This document shows, one piece after another, positions 1-10,893 of a stretch of DNA of 64,000 nucleotides. Every line of letters begins with the position of its first letter. Position 1 is the first letter of the stretch. The notes beneath the pieces were generated by a model. The model was not told where the DNA came from. It was given only the letters and a program-made list of their open reading frames with translations, and ran no database searches. Position numbers and translations under genes: made by a program. Source of the stretch: Epiperipatus broadwayi (taxonomy: Eukaryota > Onychophora > Udeonychophora > Euonychophora > Peripatidae). The stretch lies in the NCBI GenBank assembly GCA_028023455.1, contig JAQFVV010000281.1, positions 1,179,042-1,243,041 on the forward strand, read 5' to 3'.

Positions 1-782
1 ACTTCAGCGAATTGAGAGAGCATTTAAATAACAAAAATATAAGTGTCAATTTGAACAAAAATATTCAGTCTTATGAAAGTTTTGAGAATTTTGAAAACCG
101 AATAGGCTGAATGTTGTTTTTAAAACATTGAGGAGTTGTGGGAAACATTAGTGATATAATTCCAGCTAGAAAACTATTAATTATTTTTTTTATAAAAATA
201 TAAAAATAATATATATTTTTTTCAATTTATTTTATATAATATACAATTCAAAGCAAATATACATAGAAAAGTAGTTTTTCTATCAGTATTAATGTCCAGA
301 CCAATGCATTTGCATTCATGATTATACAATTTTATTTTTGAACTTGAAAAAAAACAATACTAAATTCAATATTTGCTTTAGATTAGTATAATAATTTCAT
401 ATCCCATAAACCTAGTTGATAAACATTTGTATTTTATTAAAAGATTGTTATTGGAAATAAATGCATGTCAGAAATATGATGCTTATAAAATGGCTTAAGA
501 AAATAAATGTTACATGAATCGTGAACAAGTGTATTAGACATCTAGTCCAATCATCTCGATAGACTGAAGAAACTTTTCAATAAAAATGGGGATATATTTA
601 TATTTTTACAACATGTGTAACTATATGATGCAATGTTGGAACAAGTATTTAGGGTTCAACATATTCAAATATTTCTATTATTATATAAATTCTACAAATA
701 TAAATACATATTAGCAAATAAAATTGTTATAACAATTATAAAAATGGTATACTTACATTTTTTACTCATTTTTATCTATTAG
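1..782 (+). other. Intron upstream of micro-exon A1 (module a)
   Basis: Non-coding, AT-rich. Stretches of it recur, diverged but collinear, at about 6960-7600, 5130-5640, 16090-16470 and 57650-58040, always upstream of an A-type micro-exon. This marks it as the left part of a duplicated gene module. It ends in a pyrimidine-rich tract and a tattag acceptor. No ORF here looks real. Confidence 0.6.
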
Positions 783-812
783 AAACAACTTCATCTTCCC
801 CTAGAACTATTA
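783..812 (+). CDS. Micro-exon A1 of a mucin-like Thr/Ser-rich repeat gene
   Basis: This 30-nt exon has an AG acceptor at 781-782 and a perfect GTAAGT donor at 813-818. Both flanking introns are phase 1, so inclusion or skipping keeps the frame. Full codons give TTSSSPRTI; the first two bases complete a Glu codon from a preceding B-type exon and the last base starts a Thr codon finished by exon B1. The sequence and both splice sites recur at 5661, 9428 and 60878. A1 and A3 (9428) differ at three positions, all synonymous. Ser/Thr-rich repeats of this kind are typical of densely O-glycosylated, secreted or membrane-tethered proteins; that function is inferred. The gene's ends lie outside the window, so its name and the rest of the protein are unknown. 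Confidence 0.75.
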
Positions 813-913
813 GTAAGTACCAACATTTGTATGCTCTCTTTCATTGCTAATAAAATGATTGAAAACTTCTGGAAAAATTTTTGTAATTTCAAAATAACAT
901 TTTATATTTTCAG

Positions 914-943
914 CATCTCCTACTTCAACATCGTCTACTGAAG
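914..943 (+). CDS. Micro-exon B1 of the mucin-like repeat gene
   Basis: This 30-nt exon follows A1 after a 101-nt intron. Its acceptor is tttcag ending at 913 and its donor is gtaggt at 944. Full codons give SPTSTSSTE; the split Thr codon at its start comes from A1, and its final G starts a Glu codon that any A-type exon completes. A and B therefore form a self-compatible 20-residue module. It is identical to B3 (9559) base for base and similar to B2 and B4. The conserved exon contrasts with the more diverged intron around it, supporting a real coding exon. The protein family is unknown beyond mucin-like composition. Confidence 0.75.
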
Positions 944-1227
944 GTAGGTATATTAACAACTTTTTAGATAATAGATATTTATTACTAGTACTGTCACCGC
1001 AATCAATATTTAAAAAAAATCTAATTATCTATTAACATTTTCTGGGTAAAACATTTTTATTAATTATAAATATAGACAAAATTTTTAACACAATTCAAAT
1101 AAATATTCTCCATTCTTATAAAACACACTTTTTTAAATCTTCAATTTCTTTTAGTTGTGCAAAACATTGTATTTTATAAAAATCATCTTCATCTTCAGTT
1201 TCATAATTCCAAACTGCCCATGATATA

Positions 1228-2125
1228 CACCTGGGTCTCATTTTATGTGGTAGATAGGTTCCTCAGAAAATGTACACAAAAGAAATCGCACAAAAATTAA
1301 ACTTATCTTGAAAAATGAGGGATAGGTTCTGTCATTTTCAGAAATCAGCATAAAAGCAAAGCAACTAGGAAAAATTACTTTAAAATTTACATTAAAAAAA
1401 TAAGGAAATAATGTATGACTAATAAAAAATTTCAAATATTTGAAAAAAGTTAATACAAGACAAACTTTTTTTTTTACTTTTTATTAACTACAGCATTTAA
1501 TTTTACATTTTTTCATACATATTTTAATCATTACTGCTATTTGACAATATGCATTCGTTTGTGAACTGGTAAGACATCAGATTTGTGATATGATGTACAA
1601 CTAGTGCCACTTTCAGTCTTGTGTTGTGTTAATGGTTTTCTATTTCTATATTAAAATAATGAGATCGCAATCAAAACAAAAAGATTATACATTATCATTA
1701 GAAAGAGTATTTTCAGTTTATAAAATCAATAAAATCTTTATTATTATTTATTTTAAAAATGTAAAAAATATTTATTTCTGTTAATATCTAACAAAATACA
1801 TTTCAAAAGTGTAAAATTTTTGAATATTTATTGTGATATTTTTATACATACATATAAATCTATTATTATTATTTACTCATTCGTACAAGTAGATTATTTA
1901 CATAAGCTAAGATTCTAAATACAGCTTCAGGCCATATTCACATTAACTGCTAAAATAATGTTATTTTTTTGAAAAAAAGTATTTTAAGTCAAAATAAGTT
2001 ATTAATAATTTAAATTTCTTGATATCTAATAAATATAGTGAAATATGAAAGATATTAAGAAGAAACATGAATTGCATAACTTCAAAATTGCAATAAAATA
2101 ATCAGCGTAATGTGAGACCCAGGTG
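1228..2125. mobile_element. MITE-like DNA element, 13-bp TIRs, TA target site
   Basis: The terminal inverted repeats are CACCTGGGTCTCA at 1228-1240 and its reverse complement at 2113-2125. A TA dinucleotide flanks each end (1226-1227 and 2126-2127). Other modules lack this DNA: joining the flanks restores the intron seen near 6060, 9870 and 61340. The 898-bp interior is AT-rich with no convincing ORF, so it is non-autonomous. A TA target suggests mobilisation by a Tc1/mariner-type transposase, which is inference. Confidence 0.7.
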
Positions 2126-2948
2126 TATTACATAATGTTTTTCAACCCGTATTTTCTGCTAAATATTTTTTTTAAATTTAAGTCAAGTGTAAATAAATAT
2201 CTTAATTATCTCCACCTCACACAGATTTCTTATGTAATTATTTTCCCAAGAACAACACTGTCTTTAACATTTATTTGTTTTCCACAATCTCTCTTAATTA
2301 AATATTCAGATCATTACTATCCACAACATGATATTGGAAAGTAACAATATGATTGTTCATCTTTCTAGAATGCAAGTGATATAAAACAACTTATTATCAT
2401 AATTATAAAAATTCCATCAGATTGATGGAGTACCTACATGATAAAAATGCAGAAGGTAATAACCAAAGATAAATTTAGATTTCAACTTAGTTTTAAGAAT
2501 GAATATTACAATCGGAATAGATTAATGGTGTTTTATAAGATTGAAGAAATGTTTGAAATTTTAGTGATGAATTTCCAGTTCAAAACTCTGATTTTTTTTT
2601 ACAAATGTAAAAATCATAAATTTTTAAAAAACATTTATTGTAGTATGATTTATTTGCATGACAAATTGAAGTGTTGGAAGGAAGAACTCTAATTAGCATG
2701 AAAGTAATTTGTTATTATTTATAAGAACAATTAATGTATTGTCATTATTGAATAGATAGCCTCCCAATTGTGGGTTTTGTAAATGTAAAAATCTCTATTT
2801 TGCTGTCATACAAATACAAGATGAGTGATATAAAAATCAGTATTTAGATGCAGATTTTTGTGATGTAGATTCAGTTAATTTAACTATTGTTCATAGAATT
2901 TTACTATAAACAAAATTTTCTGATAAGAGAAAAATGATATTACATAAA

Positions 2949-4344
2949 AAAATCCTTCCCTCAGTCAATCTCATCCCCAAGCTTCAACAGATCCTCACCT
3001 GGTACACCAAAACATAAGGCTGAAATTTAGCAGTGATGAAAAACTAGCCTGGCAACCATCTTCCAGTAAGCAAATCCCTTCCACTTTCAATACTAAACCA
3101 CACAACTTTCTCAGATTCTCCCTCATGCTGTCTCCTAAGGACATGAGGGTATGGCTCCAAACTGCACTGTATCAACACATATCATCCACCCTCAGTGCTA
3201 TCACAGGCATCTACATCCCCCTTTATAGGATAGTCACCCTCCTCAATCTTCTAGTGTTTTCTAAAATAGCATATTACTTCCCCATTGTCCTACCTACACA
3301 TTCCTTTATATCAAAAATCAATTCCTTTTGCACCTGTTTTCTCTCAGGCAAAAAGGTGGTGGACATTAGCCTAAAAAGAACTTGGTTTTTCCTAAAAACC
3401 TCAATGGGTTGGTCCTGCACTCCATTGACACTCCTCTAATCCAGAGATCTCACATTATCCTCACACTCCTAAGTCACTTTCCTGCAAACCTTGTGCATAT
3501 TATCACATCCACTAACACTCCTCCTCTCAGTGAAAGGCCCAGGTCATGAACCTCACTCATCACCAACATCCTACAAAAGACTGGCTTTGTCATATCATCC
3601 ATCAGCAGCAAACTAAAGTACTGGGAGGTTTGCAATAAGACTGCAGACGTCTTCATTGTCTCCCTTACATTCCTCAAACTTACCATTGCTCAATTAATCT
3701 GAAAATTCAAAAGGTGGTCCCTTGATGCAAAATTCCTCGATTTGTTTCTCAAAATCAACCTTTACTCCCTTCCCACAAATCAATTTTTGTTCAACCTTAG
3801 GGGTTTCACCAAGATCTCTCCTCTATGCCAGTTCTGTAAAACTGACAATGAAAACCCCCAGCACTTAACTTAAATGTCCCTTTCTGCTTGGATTGAGACA
3901 TGTCATCAACTCCTGCCTTTACTTGCATATCTTCAACCTACAAGAATCCATAGAAACAGCAGTCTTTGCAACTATTAGACTATCAGTTTTCCTCATCTAT
4001 GCACTCTGGTTGCTATGATATGTCATTATTTTTGACCAGAGAGTACACTCAATGAATCAAAAGCTATTGGACCTAATTCACTCTCTCAAAACCAGAGATA
4101 CCAAACTAGCCCCACCTCCACTTTTTATAGACACTTGGTACTTGCTCAATGAAGACATGCATCTCGGACTGTATTACACACCCTTTCCACTTCACATTTC
4201 TTTTTCACACATATCCTTTCCCTATTACCATGTTGCTCCTGAAATTTCAATTTACCATATAATAACTCCCTTGCAAACCTTTTTCTAACTGTATTTGTAT
4301 CTGTTTTTTTATGAATAAACTTTCATCACTGAGAAAACAAAATG
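2949..4344 (+). mobile_element. 5'-truncated non-LTR retrotransposon (LINE) remnant
   Basis: A less AT-rich block interrupts the duplicated intron; the intact equivalent lies near 10650-10720. The + strand, broken by several stops and frameshifts, encodes peptides resembling the region after the reverse transcriptase of L1/Tx1-like LINEs. Examples are FISKINSFCTCFLSGKK (within 3125-3439) and a CxxC motif, LCQFCKTDNENPQHLT (about 3823-3870), like the C-terminal zinc-binding motif of these elements. An AATAAA-type signal lies near 4313. Family assignment is tentative. The 5' end, endonuclease and most of the RT are missing. Exact boundaries are approximate because no clean target-site duplication could be fixed. 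Confidence 0.5.
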
Positions 4345-4428
4345 GGGATCATTTAAATGAAAAACCTTATCAAATAAAGACAAGAATTAATTATAAATTG
4401 GTTAATCGTACAAACAGGTAAAAGTCAT

Positions 4429-5021
4429 GTTGTTTCTCTGAAGGTTTGTGATGATGGTATTCTAGCTGTATTTTTATATTGGACTATTTCCATCATCTAA
4501 GTTTAATTTTAGTTAAATATTCCAAATGCATTCAACTGTTAGTAATATCACAGCAAACAGGTTAGTATATACACTAACTGTGAGTAATATCACAGCAAGC
4601 AGGTCAGTATATGCACAACGTTTCAAGAGGTATTTTTCCCCCTCTTCTTCAGGTGTTGCTGGCCTAACCAGTGACAGTACTAGCATGAGATTCGAACCTG
4701 GGTCCTGAGATTCTTGATTATTGAAGTTTAAGATAATGCTCTAACCAACTGAGGATGACTCAGTTGGTTAGAGCATTATCTTAAACTTCAATAATCAAGA
4801 ATCTCAGGACCCAGGTTCGAATCTCATGTTTGTACTGTCACTGGTCAGGCCAGCAACACCTGAAGAAGAGGGGAGAAAAATACCTCTCAAAACGTTGTGC
4901 ATATACTAACTTGTTTGCTGTGATATTACTAACAGTTGAATGCATTTGGAATATTTAATTAAACTTTTCTAAAGACCTTCAACACACATATTAGATGATG
5001 GAAATAGTCCAATATAAAAAT
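4429..5021. mobile_element. Head-to-head tRNA-derived SINE pair (large palindrome) with 15-bp TSD
   Basis: An almost perfect palindrome is centred near 4750. The right arm (about 4751-5021) reads as a SINE: a tRNA-like head with an A-box-like CAGTTGGTTAGAGC and a B-box-like GGTTCGAATC, a central conserved-looking block, then an AT-rich tail. The left arm is its inverse, with extra sequence at its outer end. A 15-bp direct repeat, ACAGGTAAAAGTCAT, flanks the whole at 4414-4428 and 5022-5036, the signature of LINE-type target-primed insertion. The two SINEs therefore probably arrived as one inverted dimer. The cloverleaf is degenerate, so this is not a functional tRNA gene. Confidence 0.7.
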
Positions 5022-5660
5022 ACAGGTAAAAGTCATCTATTGAAATCTTTTTCTAAGCACAACTTTATATTTGTTTTGAGCACCCTATTTAAACATAACA
5101 TTATGGCTAGTTTCAACCATTTTTATATCTGTATTAATAATCTGAGTAATGTATTTGTAATTCTTACATCTCACTTGGGAATATCGAATTTTACCTTTGA
5201 TGTTCATAAAAATAACAACAATAAATTGAATTTTAGGTTTAAATAAGTATATACTTCTTCGCCATATAAAAGATAGTTTGTAACTATTTTGACTTTTAAT
5301 TAGAAGATTATCATTTGGCAATGAAGGCTTATCAGAAATATTATGCTTATAGAATGATTTGATGAAATAAACCTTGTATTAATCATCAATAAAGATAATA
5401 GACATTGACTGCAACCATTTGAATGGAGAGAAATAACTATTCAATAAAAATGCAATTGAGATTCATTAACGTTTTTGGAATATCTGTTACTAAATCTTAC
5501 CGTTAGGGCAAAATAAGTTAGGGTTTAAACCATTCAAATAGTCCTACGTTTATATAAATAATACAAATTAAAAAATTTATATACATATTAAAAAAATCGT
5601 TGCTATAAAATTTACAATAAAGACACCCAAGAATTATTTTATTCATTTTTAATTTATTAG

Positions 5661-5690
5661 AAACAACTTCCTCTTCCATAACAACTATAA
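5661..5690 (+). CDS. Micro-exon A2 of the mucin-like repeat gene
   Basis: This 30-nt exon has an attag acceptor and a GTAAGT donor at 5691. Full codons give TTSSSITTI, in the same phase as A1. Compared with A1 the Pro-Arg pair is replaced by Ile-Thr, while other differences are silent. It is paired with B2 102 nt downstream. Frame and both splice sites are intact, so it should be usable, alone or skipped. Confidence 0.72.
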
Positions 5691-5792
5691 GTAAGTGTCA
5701 ATATAAACATATTCTATTTGCCTGTTGTTTAAAACAATTGAAAAGGTTTCATATTATTCTTGTAATTTCAAAATAACATTTTATTTTTTCAG

Positions 5793-5822
5793 CATCTGTT
5801 TCTTCAACACCGTCTACTGAAG
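5793..5822 (+). CDS. Micro-exon B2 of the mucin-like repeat gene
   Basis: This 30-nt exon has acceptor ttttttcag and donor gtagat at 5823. Full codons give SVSSTPSTE, phase 1 on both sides. It is more diverged from B1 than B3 is but keeps the length, the Ser/Thr richness, the final Glu and the frame. The intron before it is 102 nt, against 101 nt in the other modules. Confidence 0.72.
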
Positions 5823-6343
5823 GTAGATATATTAACAACTTTTTGCATAAGTGATGTTTATTATTGTCAAATGTTTATTGCAAACAGTATTCAAAATAAT
5901 CTTTATTGGGTAAAAACATTTTATATAATTATAAATATAGGCAAAACATTGTATATATTTCAAATAAATATATATTTTCCTCTTAAAGAGTACACTTTTT
6001 AAAATCTTCATCTTTTTTAGTGATGCAAAAGAATCTTACGTTTTAAAGAAAATACCGTCATATAATATTTTCCAACTTGTGATTTGTTCTAAATATTTGT
6101 TTTTAATTCGAATTAAATGTAAATATCTTAATTATTTCCACCTCAAAGAGATAACGAGTGAAATGTATTCTCCAAGTGCAATGCTGTTTTATCAATTATT
6201 TATGTCCTACAATCTATCTTTTTTATATACTGATATTAACATGTACCCCATGATTTTTCCTGGTAAGAATAAGATTCATCGTCATTTGTGGAGTATATCT
6301 TAAACGAATATAAAACAGTTTTTTATTATTCTTATAAAATTAA

Positions 6344-6842
6344 CTTACGAGAGAGTGCAAGTCTCTCAGCGCTTGTGATTATTAATAGCCAATCAGATCG
6401 TAAATACTGGGACAACGATTTAACAAGAAAAGAGTGGTAACCACTCTTAACTTTACTTGTCTGTCTATATATCCAAGCCAGTCCAAAGTACTTATATCTG
6501 AAAGTGTGAATATTAAATACCTTCACACACTACTCACTGACTTCAAATTACAAACATACAGCATGAAATCTCTGCAATTTATAACATCGATAATCTACTG
6601 CATAGTGAATCTAAAGATTTCATGCTGTATGTTTGTAATTTGAAGTCAGTGAGTAGTGTGTGAAGGTATTTAATATTCACACTTTCAGATACAAGTACTT
6701 TGGACTGGCTTGGATATATAGACAGACAAGTAAAGTTAAGAGTGGTTACCACTCTTTTCTTGTTAAATCGTTGTCCCAGTATTTACGATCTGATTGGCTA
6801 TTAATAATCACAAGCGCTGAGAGACTTGCACTCTCTCGTAAG
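6344..6842. mobile_element. Foldback element with about 220-bp inverted arms flanked by TTAA
   Basis: The two arms (about 6344-6570 and 6615-6842) are near-perfect inverse copies around a short spacer. Both begin at CTTACGAGAGAGTGC and both are flanked by TTAA (6340-6343, 6843-6846). The short ORFs found on opposite strands of the two arms are the same sequence read twice and are not evidence of a gene. TTAA flanks suggest a piggyBac-type target preference, but the tetranucleotide could also be part of the arm. No coding capacity, so the element is non-autonomous. Confidence 0.7.
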
Positions 6843-7604
6843 TTAATTTCAAATCATCTGCGCTTTGAAAATAAATATTATTTATTATTTTTATGAAAAT
6901 TTCTGCAGATGGAGGAACTATTTACATGATAAAAATCCAGGTGATCGCATCAGATGATCAATTTAAATTGAGAAAAAATATTCAATCTTATGAAAATTTT
7001 GAAAACCGAATAGGTTGAACATTTTTTTTATAACAGTGAAGAGTTATAGAAAACATTAATGATATAATTCTAGCTAAATAACTAATATTATTTTTTTTTT
7101 ACAAATAGAAAAATAGTATTTTTTTTTCAATTTATTTTATATAGTACACAACTCAATGAAAAAAAAAGCTTTTCTATCTGCCCTAATATCCGTCCCAATG
7201 CTTTTATACATCTTAACATCTCACTCACGATTATCCAACTTTATTTTTAAACTTCCAAAAAAAAAACCAATAAATTCAGTTTTGGTTTCAATACGTATAA
7301 TAATTTCTCATTCCATAAACGATAGTTTGTAAACATTTGAATTTTTATTATAAGATTGTCATTGGCATATACCCATGTCAGAAATTTGATCTTCTAGAAT
7401 GATTTGAGAAAGTGCACGTTACATTAGTGGTGGGCAATATTGTTACACATTTACTGCAATAATTTGGATAGATTGAAGAAATTTTTTTTATAGAAATGGG
7501 TCTTAAGATATATTTATATTTTTATAGTACTTGTAACTATATACTTATTGTTATATACATACTAGAAATGTAAAACTTAAGTATGTATTAACAAATACAA
7601 TGTA

Positions 7605-9350
7605 TAATGGTTGATGAACCTTCCTAACCTAATCTGCCATACCAGGGTGCCACCAGGCCATTTGAACCTGGAAAATTTATACAGTAGGCAGATACGCATG
7701 GGAGAGGTCACCTTTTTATCGAACTGAAAGCACCAGTCACTAGCTCAGGGAGCTGAGCTTAAAATAACATACTGTATATTCAAATTTCTAATGCTTACTT
7801 TTAAATATTAATAAAATATATAAAATAAGTTACTACCAAAATTAATTCAACAAATCATTTTATTATAACGCACACACGCATTAAAAAGATTCTGAAAATT
7901 AAATCAACTAAATAGATTTGATTTGGATTATATGTACAGATTGAAGCTTTTAATAGATTTAAGTACAATTTTAATATTTTATTAAGTGTGAACATTCTAC
8001 ATAGATTACGCAATAACCAACCCAATCCCTTTTAGTCTTAGGCCAAAAATCTCGCATTTAAACCAACGCTAGCTTACTGATATACCAATGAGATCACTGC
8101 AAAATGAGATTATTAGCATAACAATCATGCTAACAGGAATTTTACATCTGTAGCATGATATCATTAGAAAAATAATAAATCATGGTGAGAAGAAATGAGC
8201 ATCTTCCCCATGACCCAAGAATGAAATTATACCAGAAGCTCTGTAAATGGTGATAGCGGTCATTGCCGGCCTACTGTCCCAGTCAGAGCCTAAGAAAATC
8301 AATGGCTTAGGAAATACGTCTACAACCATTGACAACATGATGACTACTCTTTTCAGTCATACGTTCATGTGAGTATTATGCCCTGTATGCTAACGCAGTA
8401 CAAGGGAACGAGTATCCAATGCACCTACTCAAAAATATCCATTCATCTATCCACTAGCACCGATCCAACTACGAAACAATTAGCCCAAAATTAACACACT
8501 TTAAATTAACAATCTTACGAATCTATGCAGCCATTCATGCTCACCTTAAATAATTAATTTAAAAGAAATTAAGAGAAAGGAAATGATATTAAGCATATTT
8601 TTTAAAAAAGAAAAATATATAAATACTTTAAAATTTAGTCAGATAAGAGATTCCTTTTAAAAGTTAAGTGACACTTAAAATACTAGAAAAAGTTCCCATT
8701 ACATGATTAATGTTCATACTTCATTTAAATAAAAAGTTTATACTTCCCAATGCTATAGGTAAATAATCCTTGATGAATGGTAGAATTCCAAGTTCTTTCC
8801 ATTTCCTATTCTTCTAGATGGAGAGAAGTCCATTGCTGGCTATTTTCCGGGAACCATCCTAATCTGGAGACCGCTTCAGCTGCTGCAAATATGGGAGACC
8901 TAAATTATTACTGACGCCTACATTTTGGAGATTCGCAATTCACTTCCCAATATACTTAATAATACACAATAAGCAACAGCTATCCAAACATCTCTTCTCC
9001 CTTCAAAGTTTTTTTTTATCTCTGTAAACACTTATCATTTTTTAAAATTTATCTTTTATCTGACTATATGCCCAAGGGCATGTTTGCAATTACCTCAATA
9101 TAGAAAATCATTTCCATTCTAAAAATAAAAATAACTAATTAACAGCATTTTTTAAAAAAAATCTTTTATATTAAAAAGAATCTTGTTTTTAGATTTTAAC
9201 TTTAAATTATATAATTAGTTTTCCATCTGTTCATTATATATATTAATTCGAATCAAATTATTAAATTGTCCCCCTTTTTATACATATATTTCTACTCCAG
9301 GGTGATTTTATATTTTTTTTACTTCTATTTGAAAGAAATGTAATGACATA
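7605..9350 (-). mobile_element. Unclassified insertion, related to part of 11.6-13.45 kb
   Basis: Comparison with modules a and b shows foreign DNA between about 7605 and 9350; boundaries are good to a few tens of bases. Its reverse complement aligns, diverged but in order, with about 11570-13450. Shared landmarks include the block around 8515-8545 matching 12265-12300, and a hairpin next to a TGGCACCC motif (7645-7671) matching 13381-13408. The GC content is higher than in the intron. No ORF of note. It may be an LTR-type non-coding retroelement, but no terminal repeats could be shown. Confidence 0.45.
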
Positions 9351-9427
9351 CTTATTCAGTTACAAATGCTATAACACTTATAAAAATCATATACTTGAAT
9401 TTATTTATTAATTTTTTTATCCATTAG

Positions 9428-9457
9428 AAACCACTTCATCTTCACCAAGAACTATTA
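9428..9457 (+). CDS. Micro-exon A3 of the mucin-like repeat gene
   Basis: This 30-nt exon has a ccattag acceptor and a GTAAGT donor at 9458. It encodes TTSSSPRTI, the same peptide as A1, from a DNA sequence with three third-position changes (ACA/ACC, TCC/TCA, CCT/CCA). Purely silent divergence between the copies is a good sign of selection on the protein. It is paired with B3 101 nt on. Confidence 0.77.
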
Positions 9458-9558
9458 GTAAGTATCAACATTCGTTTGTTTTTTTTCATTGCTATTAATA
9501 TGATTGAAAAGTTCTGATAATGTTCTTGTAATTTCGAAATAACATTTTATATTTTCAG

Positions 9559-9588
9559 CATCTCCTACTTCAACATCGTCTACTGAAG
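9559..9588 (+). CDS. Micro-exon B3 of the mucin-like repeat gene
   Basis: This 30-nt exon has acceptor attttcag and donor gtatgt at 9589. It encodes SPTSTSSTE and is identical at every base to B1, although the surrounding intron differs at many positions. That identity suggests purifying selection or recent gene conversion. Phase 1 on both sides. Confidence 0.77.
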
Positions 9589-10893
9589 GTATGTGTATTA
9601 AGAGATTTTTAGATAAAGGTATTTATTACTAGTATTGTTAAAGCAATCAATATTTAAAAAATATATAATTATCAATTGATCCTTTCGGGCTTAAAACGTT
9701 TTCATTAATTATTAAGACAGATAAAAATTTAATTCCAATAAATATTCTCCATTCTTAACATGTACACTTTCTAACATCTTCAATCTCTCTTAGATATGAA
9801 AAAGAATTGTATATTTTATTAAAAATTATCATTATATTCAGTTTCTTATTTCGAATTTGTCGATAATGTAATAATGTTTTCCAACCTGCATTCGTTCGTA
9901 AATATTTTTTTAATTTCAAGCAAATGTAAACATCTTAATTATTTCTACCTTACAGAGGTAACTAAGGTAATTTGTTTCCTAAATGCAATGTTGATTTAGC
10001 AATTAATTATATCACTCAACTTCTGTTTATTACATACATCATTATTTACACCATGATAGACTTTCTAGTGTATATCGTAAGCTGGTTTAAAACAACTTTT
10101 TCTCATAAATATGAAAATTCCCCGGATTGGGGAGTATATTCATGACAAAAACAAAGATTATCGCATCGGATGATAAATTTAGATTTAAACGAAATTATTC
10201 AATTTTATGAACATTCTTAGAATTTTAACAACGGAAAAGATTGAAGTTTTTTATAAAAGACTCAAGAGATGTCTGAAACTTTTCTAATAAAATTCCAGCT
10301 ACAAAAGCATTATTTTTTTAAATATAAAAAACATAAATATTTTTTTTTCAAAAAAAATTTCTGTATAATTTCATCGTGTCAAAAATTGAAGAATTAGAAG
10401 AAGCAATAGTAATTAACTAAAAGGTCAATGTTATTATCTATAGCAAAATTAAAACATTGCCATTATTGAATATATTGCGTCTCACTTATGGGTGTTCATA
10501 AACTCAAGAATCTCTAGTTTGATGTAAAACAAATGCCAGAAAAATGACATAAAATGCTTTATTAATATGCTGACTTTTTAGATATACTTTCAGTTAATTT
10601 AATCATTGCCCACCGAACATTACTATCAAATAATTTTATGGTAAAATAAAAATATTACATAAAAAAGCATTGAAAGTCATTTAATCAAAAATATTGTTAA
10701 ATGAAAGTAAGAATTAATTACAATTTTTGTTTATATGTATGAACTGGTAAAACTCATATATTAAAAACCATTTTCAACTCAAATATATATTTGGTTTTAA
10801 TATCAAATTATTTTTATCAAAGCACTTCTTGTAATTTTAACACTAGGACTAGATTCAACCATTTTAGCTATCTCTATTAATAATGTACAGGTC

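Larger units (their letters stand above)
944..5660 (+). other. Intron between B1 and A2, holding three insertions
   Basis: Once the MITE (1228-2125), the LINE remnant (about 2949-4344) and the palindromic SINE (4429-5021) are removed, about 2 kb of intron remains. It aligns by eye to intron segments after B2, B3 and B4, for example the cacctcacag-containing stretch near 2208, 6138, 9945 and 61415. No further exon conserved between modules was found. Confidence 0.6.
5823..9427 (+). other. Intron between B2 and A3, holding two insertions
   Basis: It contains the foldback element (6344-6842) and an unclassified insertion (about 7605-9350). The rest is the shared module intron: 6905-7020 repeats the first 120 bases of the window, and 7230-7600 repeats about 300-720. 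No conserved additional exon was seen. Confidence 0.6.

Noticed and set aside
1140-1200. Additional conserved exon after B in each module
   Set aside because: Acceptor-like TTTTAG occurs at the same place near 1154, 6019, 9794 and 61281, but the following bases are not conserved in frame and no donor is shared.
4751-4840. tRNA gene in the palindrome
   Set aside because: A and B boxes are present, but the anticodon and acceptor stems do not close properly. The sequence continues into a SINE body and sits within target-site duplications.
6332-6896. Same predicted peptide (MKVFNIHTFRYKY...) on both strands at 6332-6526 and 6660-6896
   Set aside because: It is the two arms of a foldback element read in opposite directions, so the identity reflects the inverted repeat and not a conserved protein.
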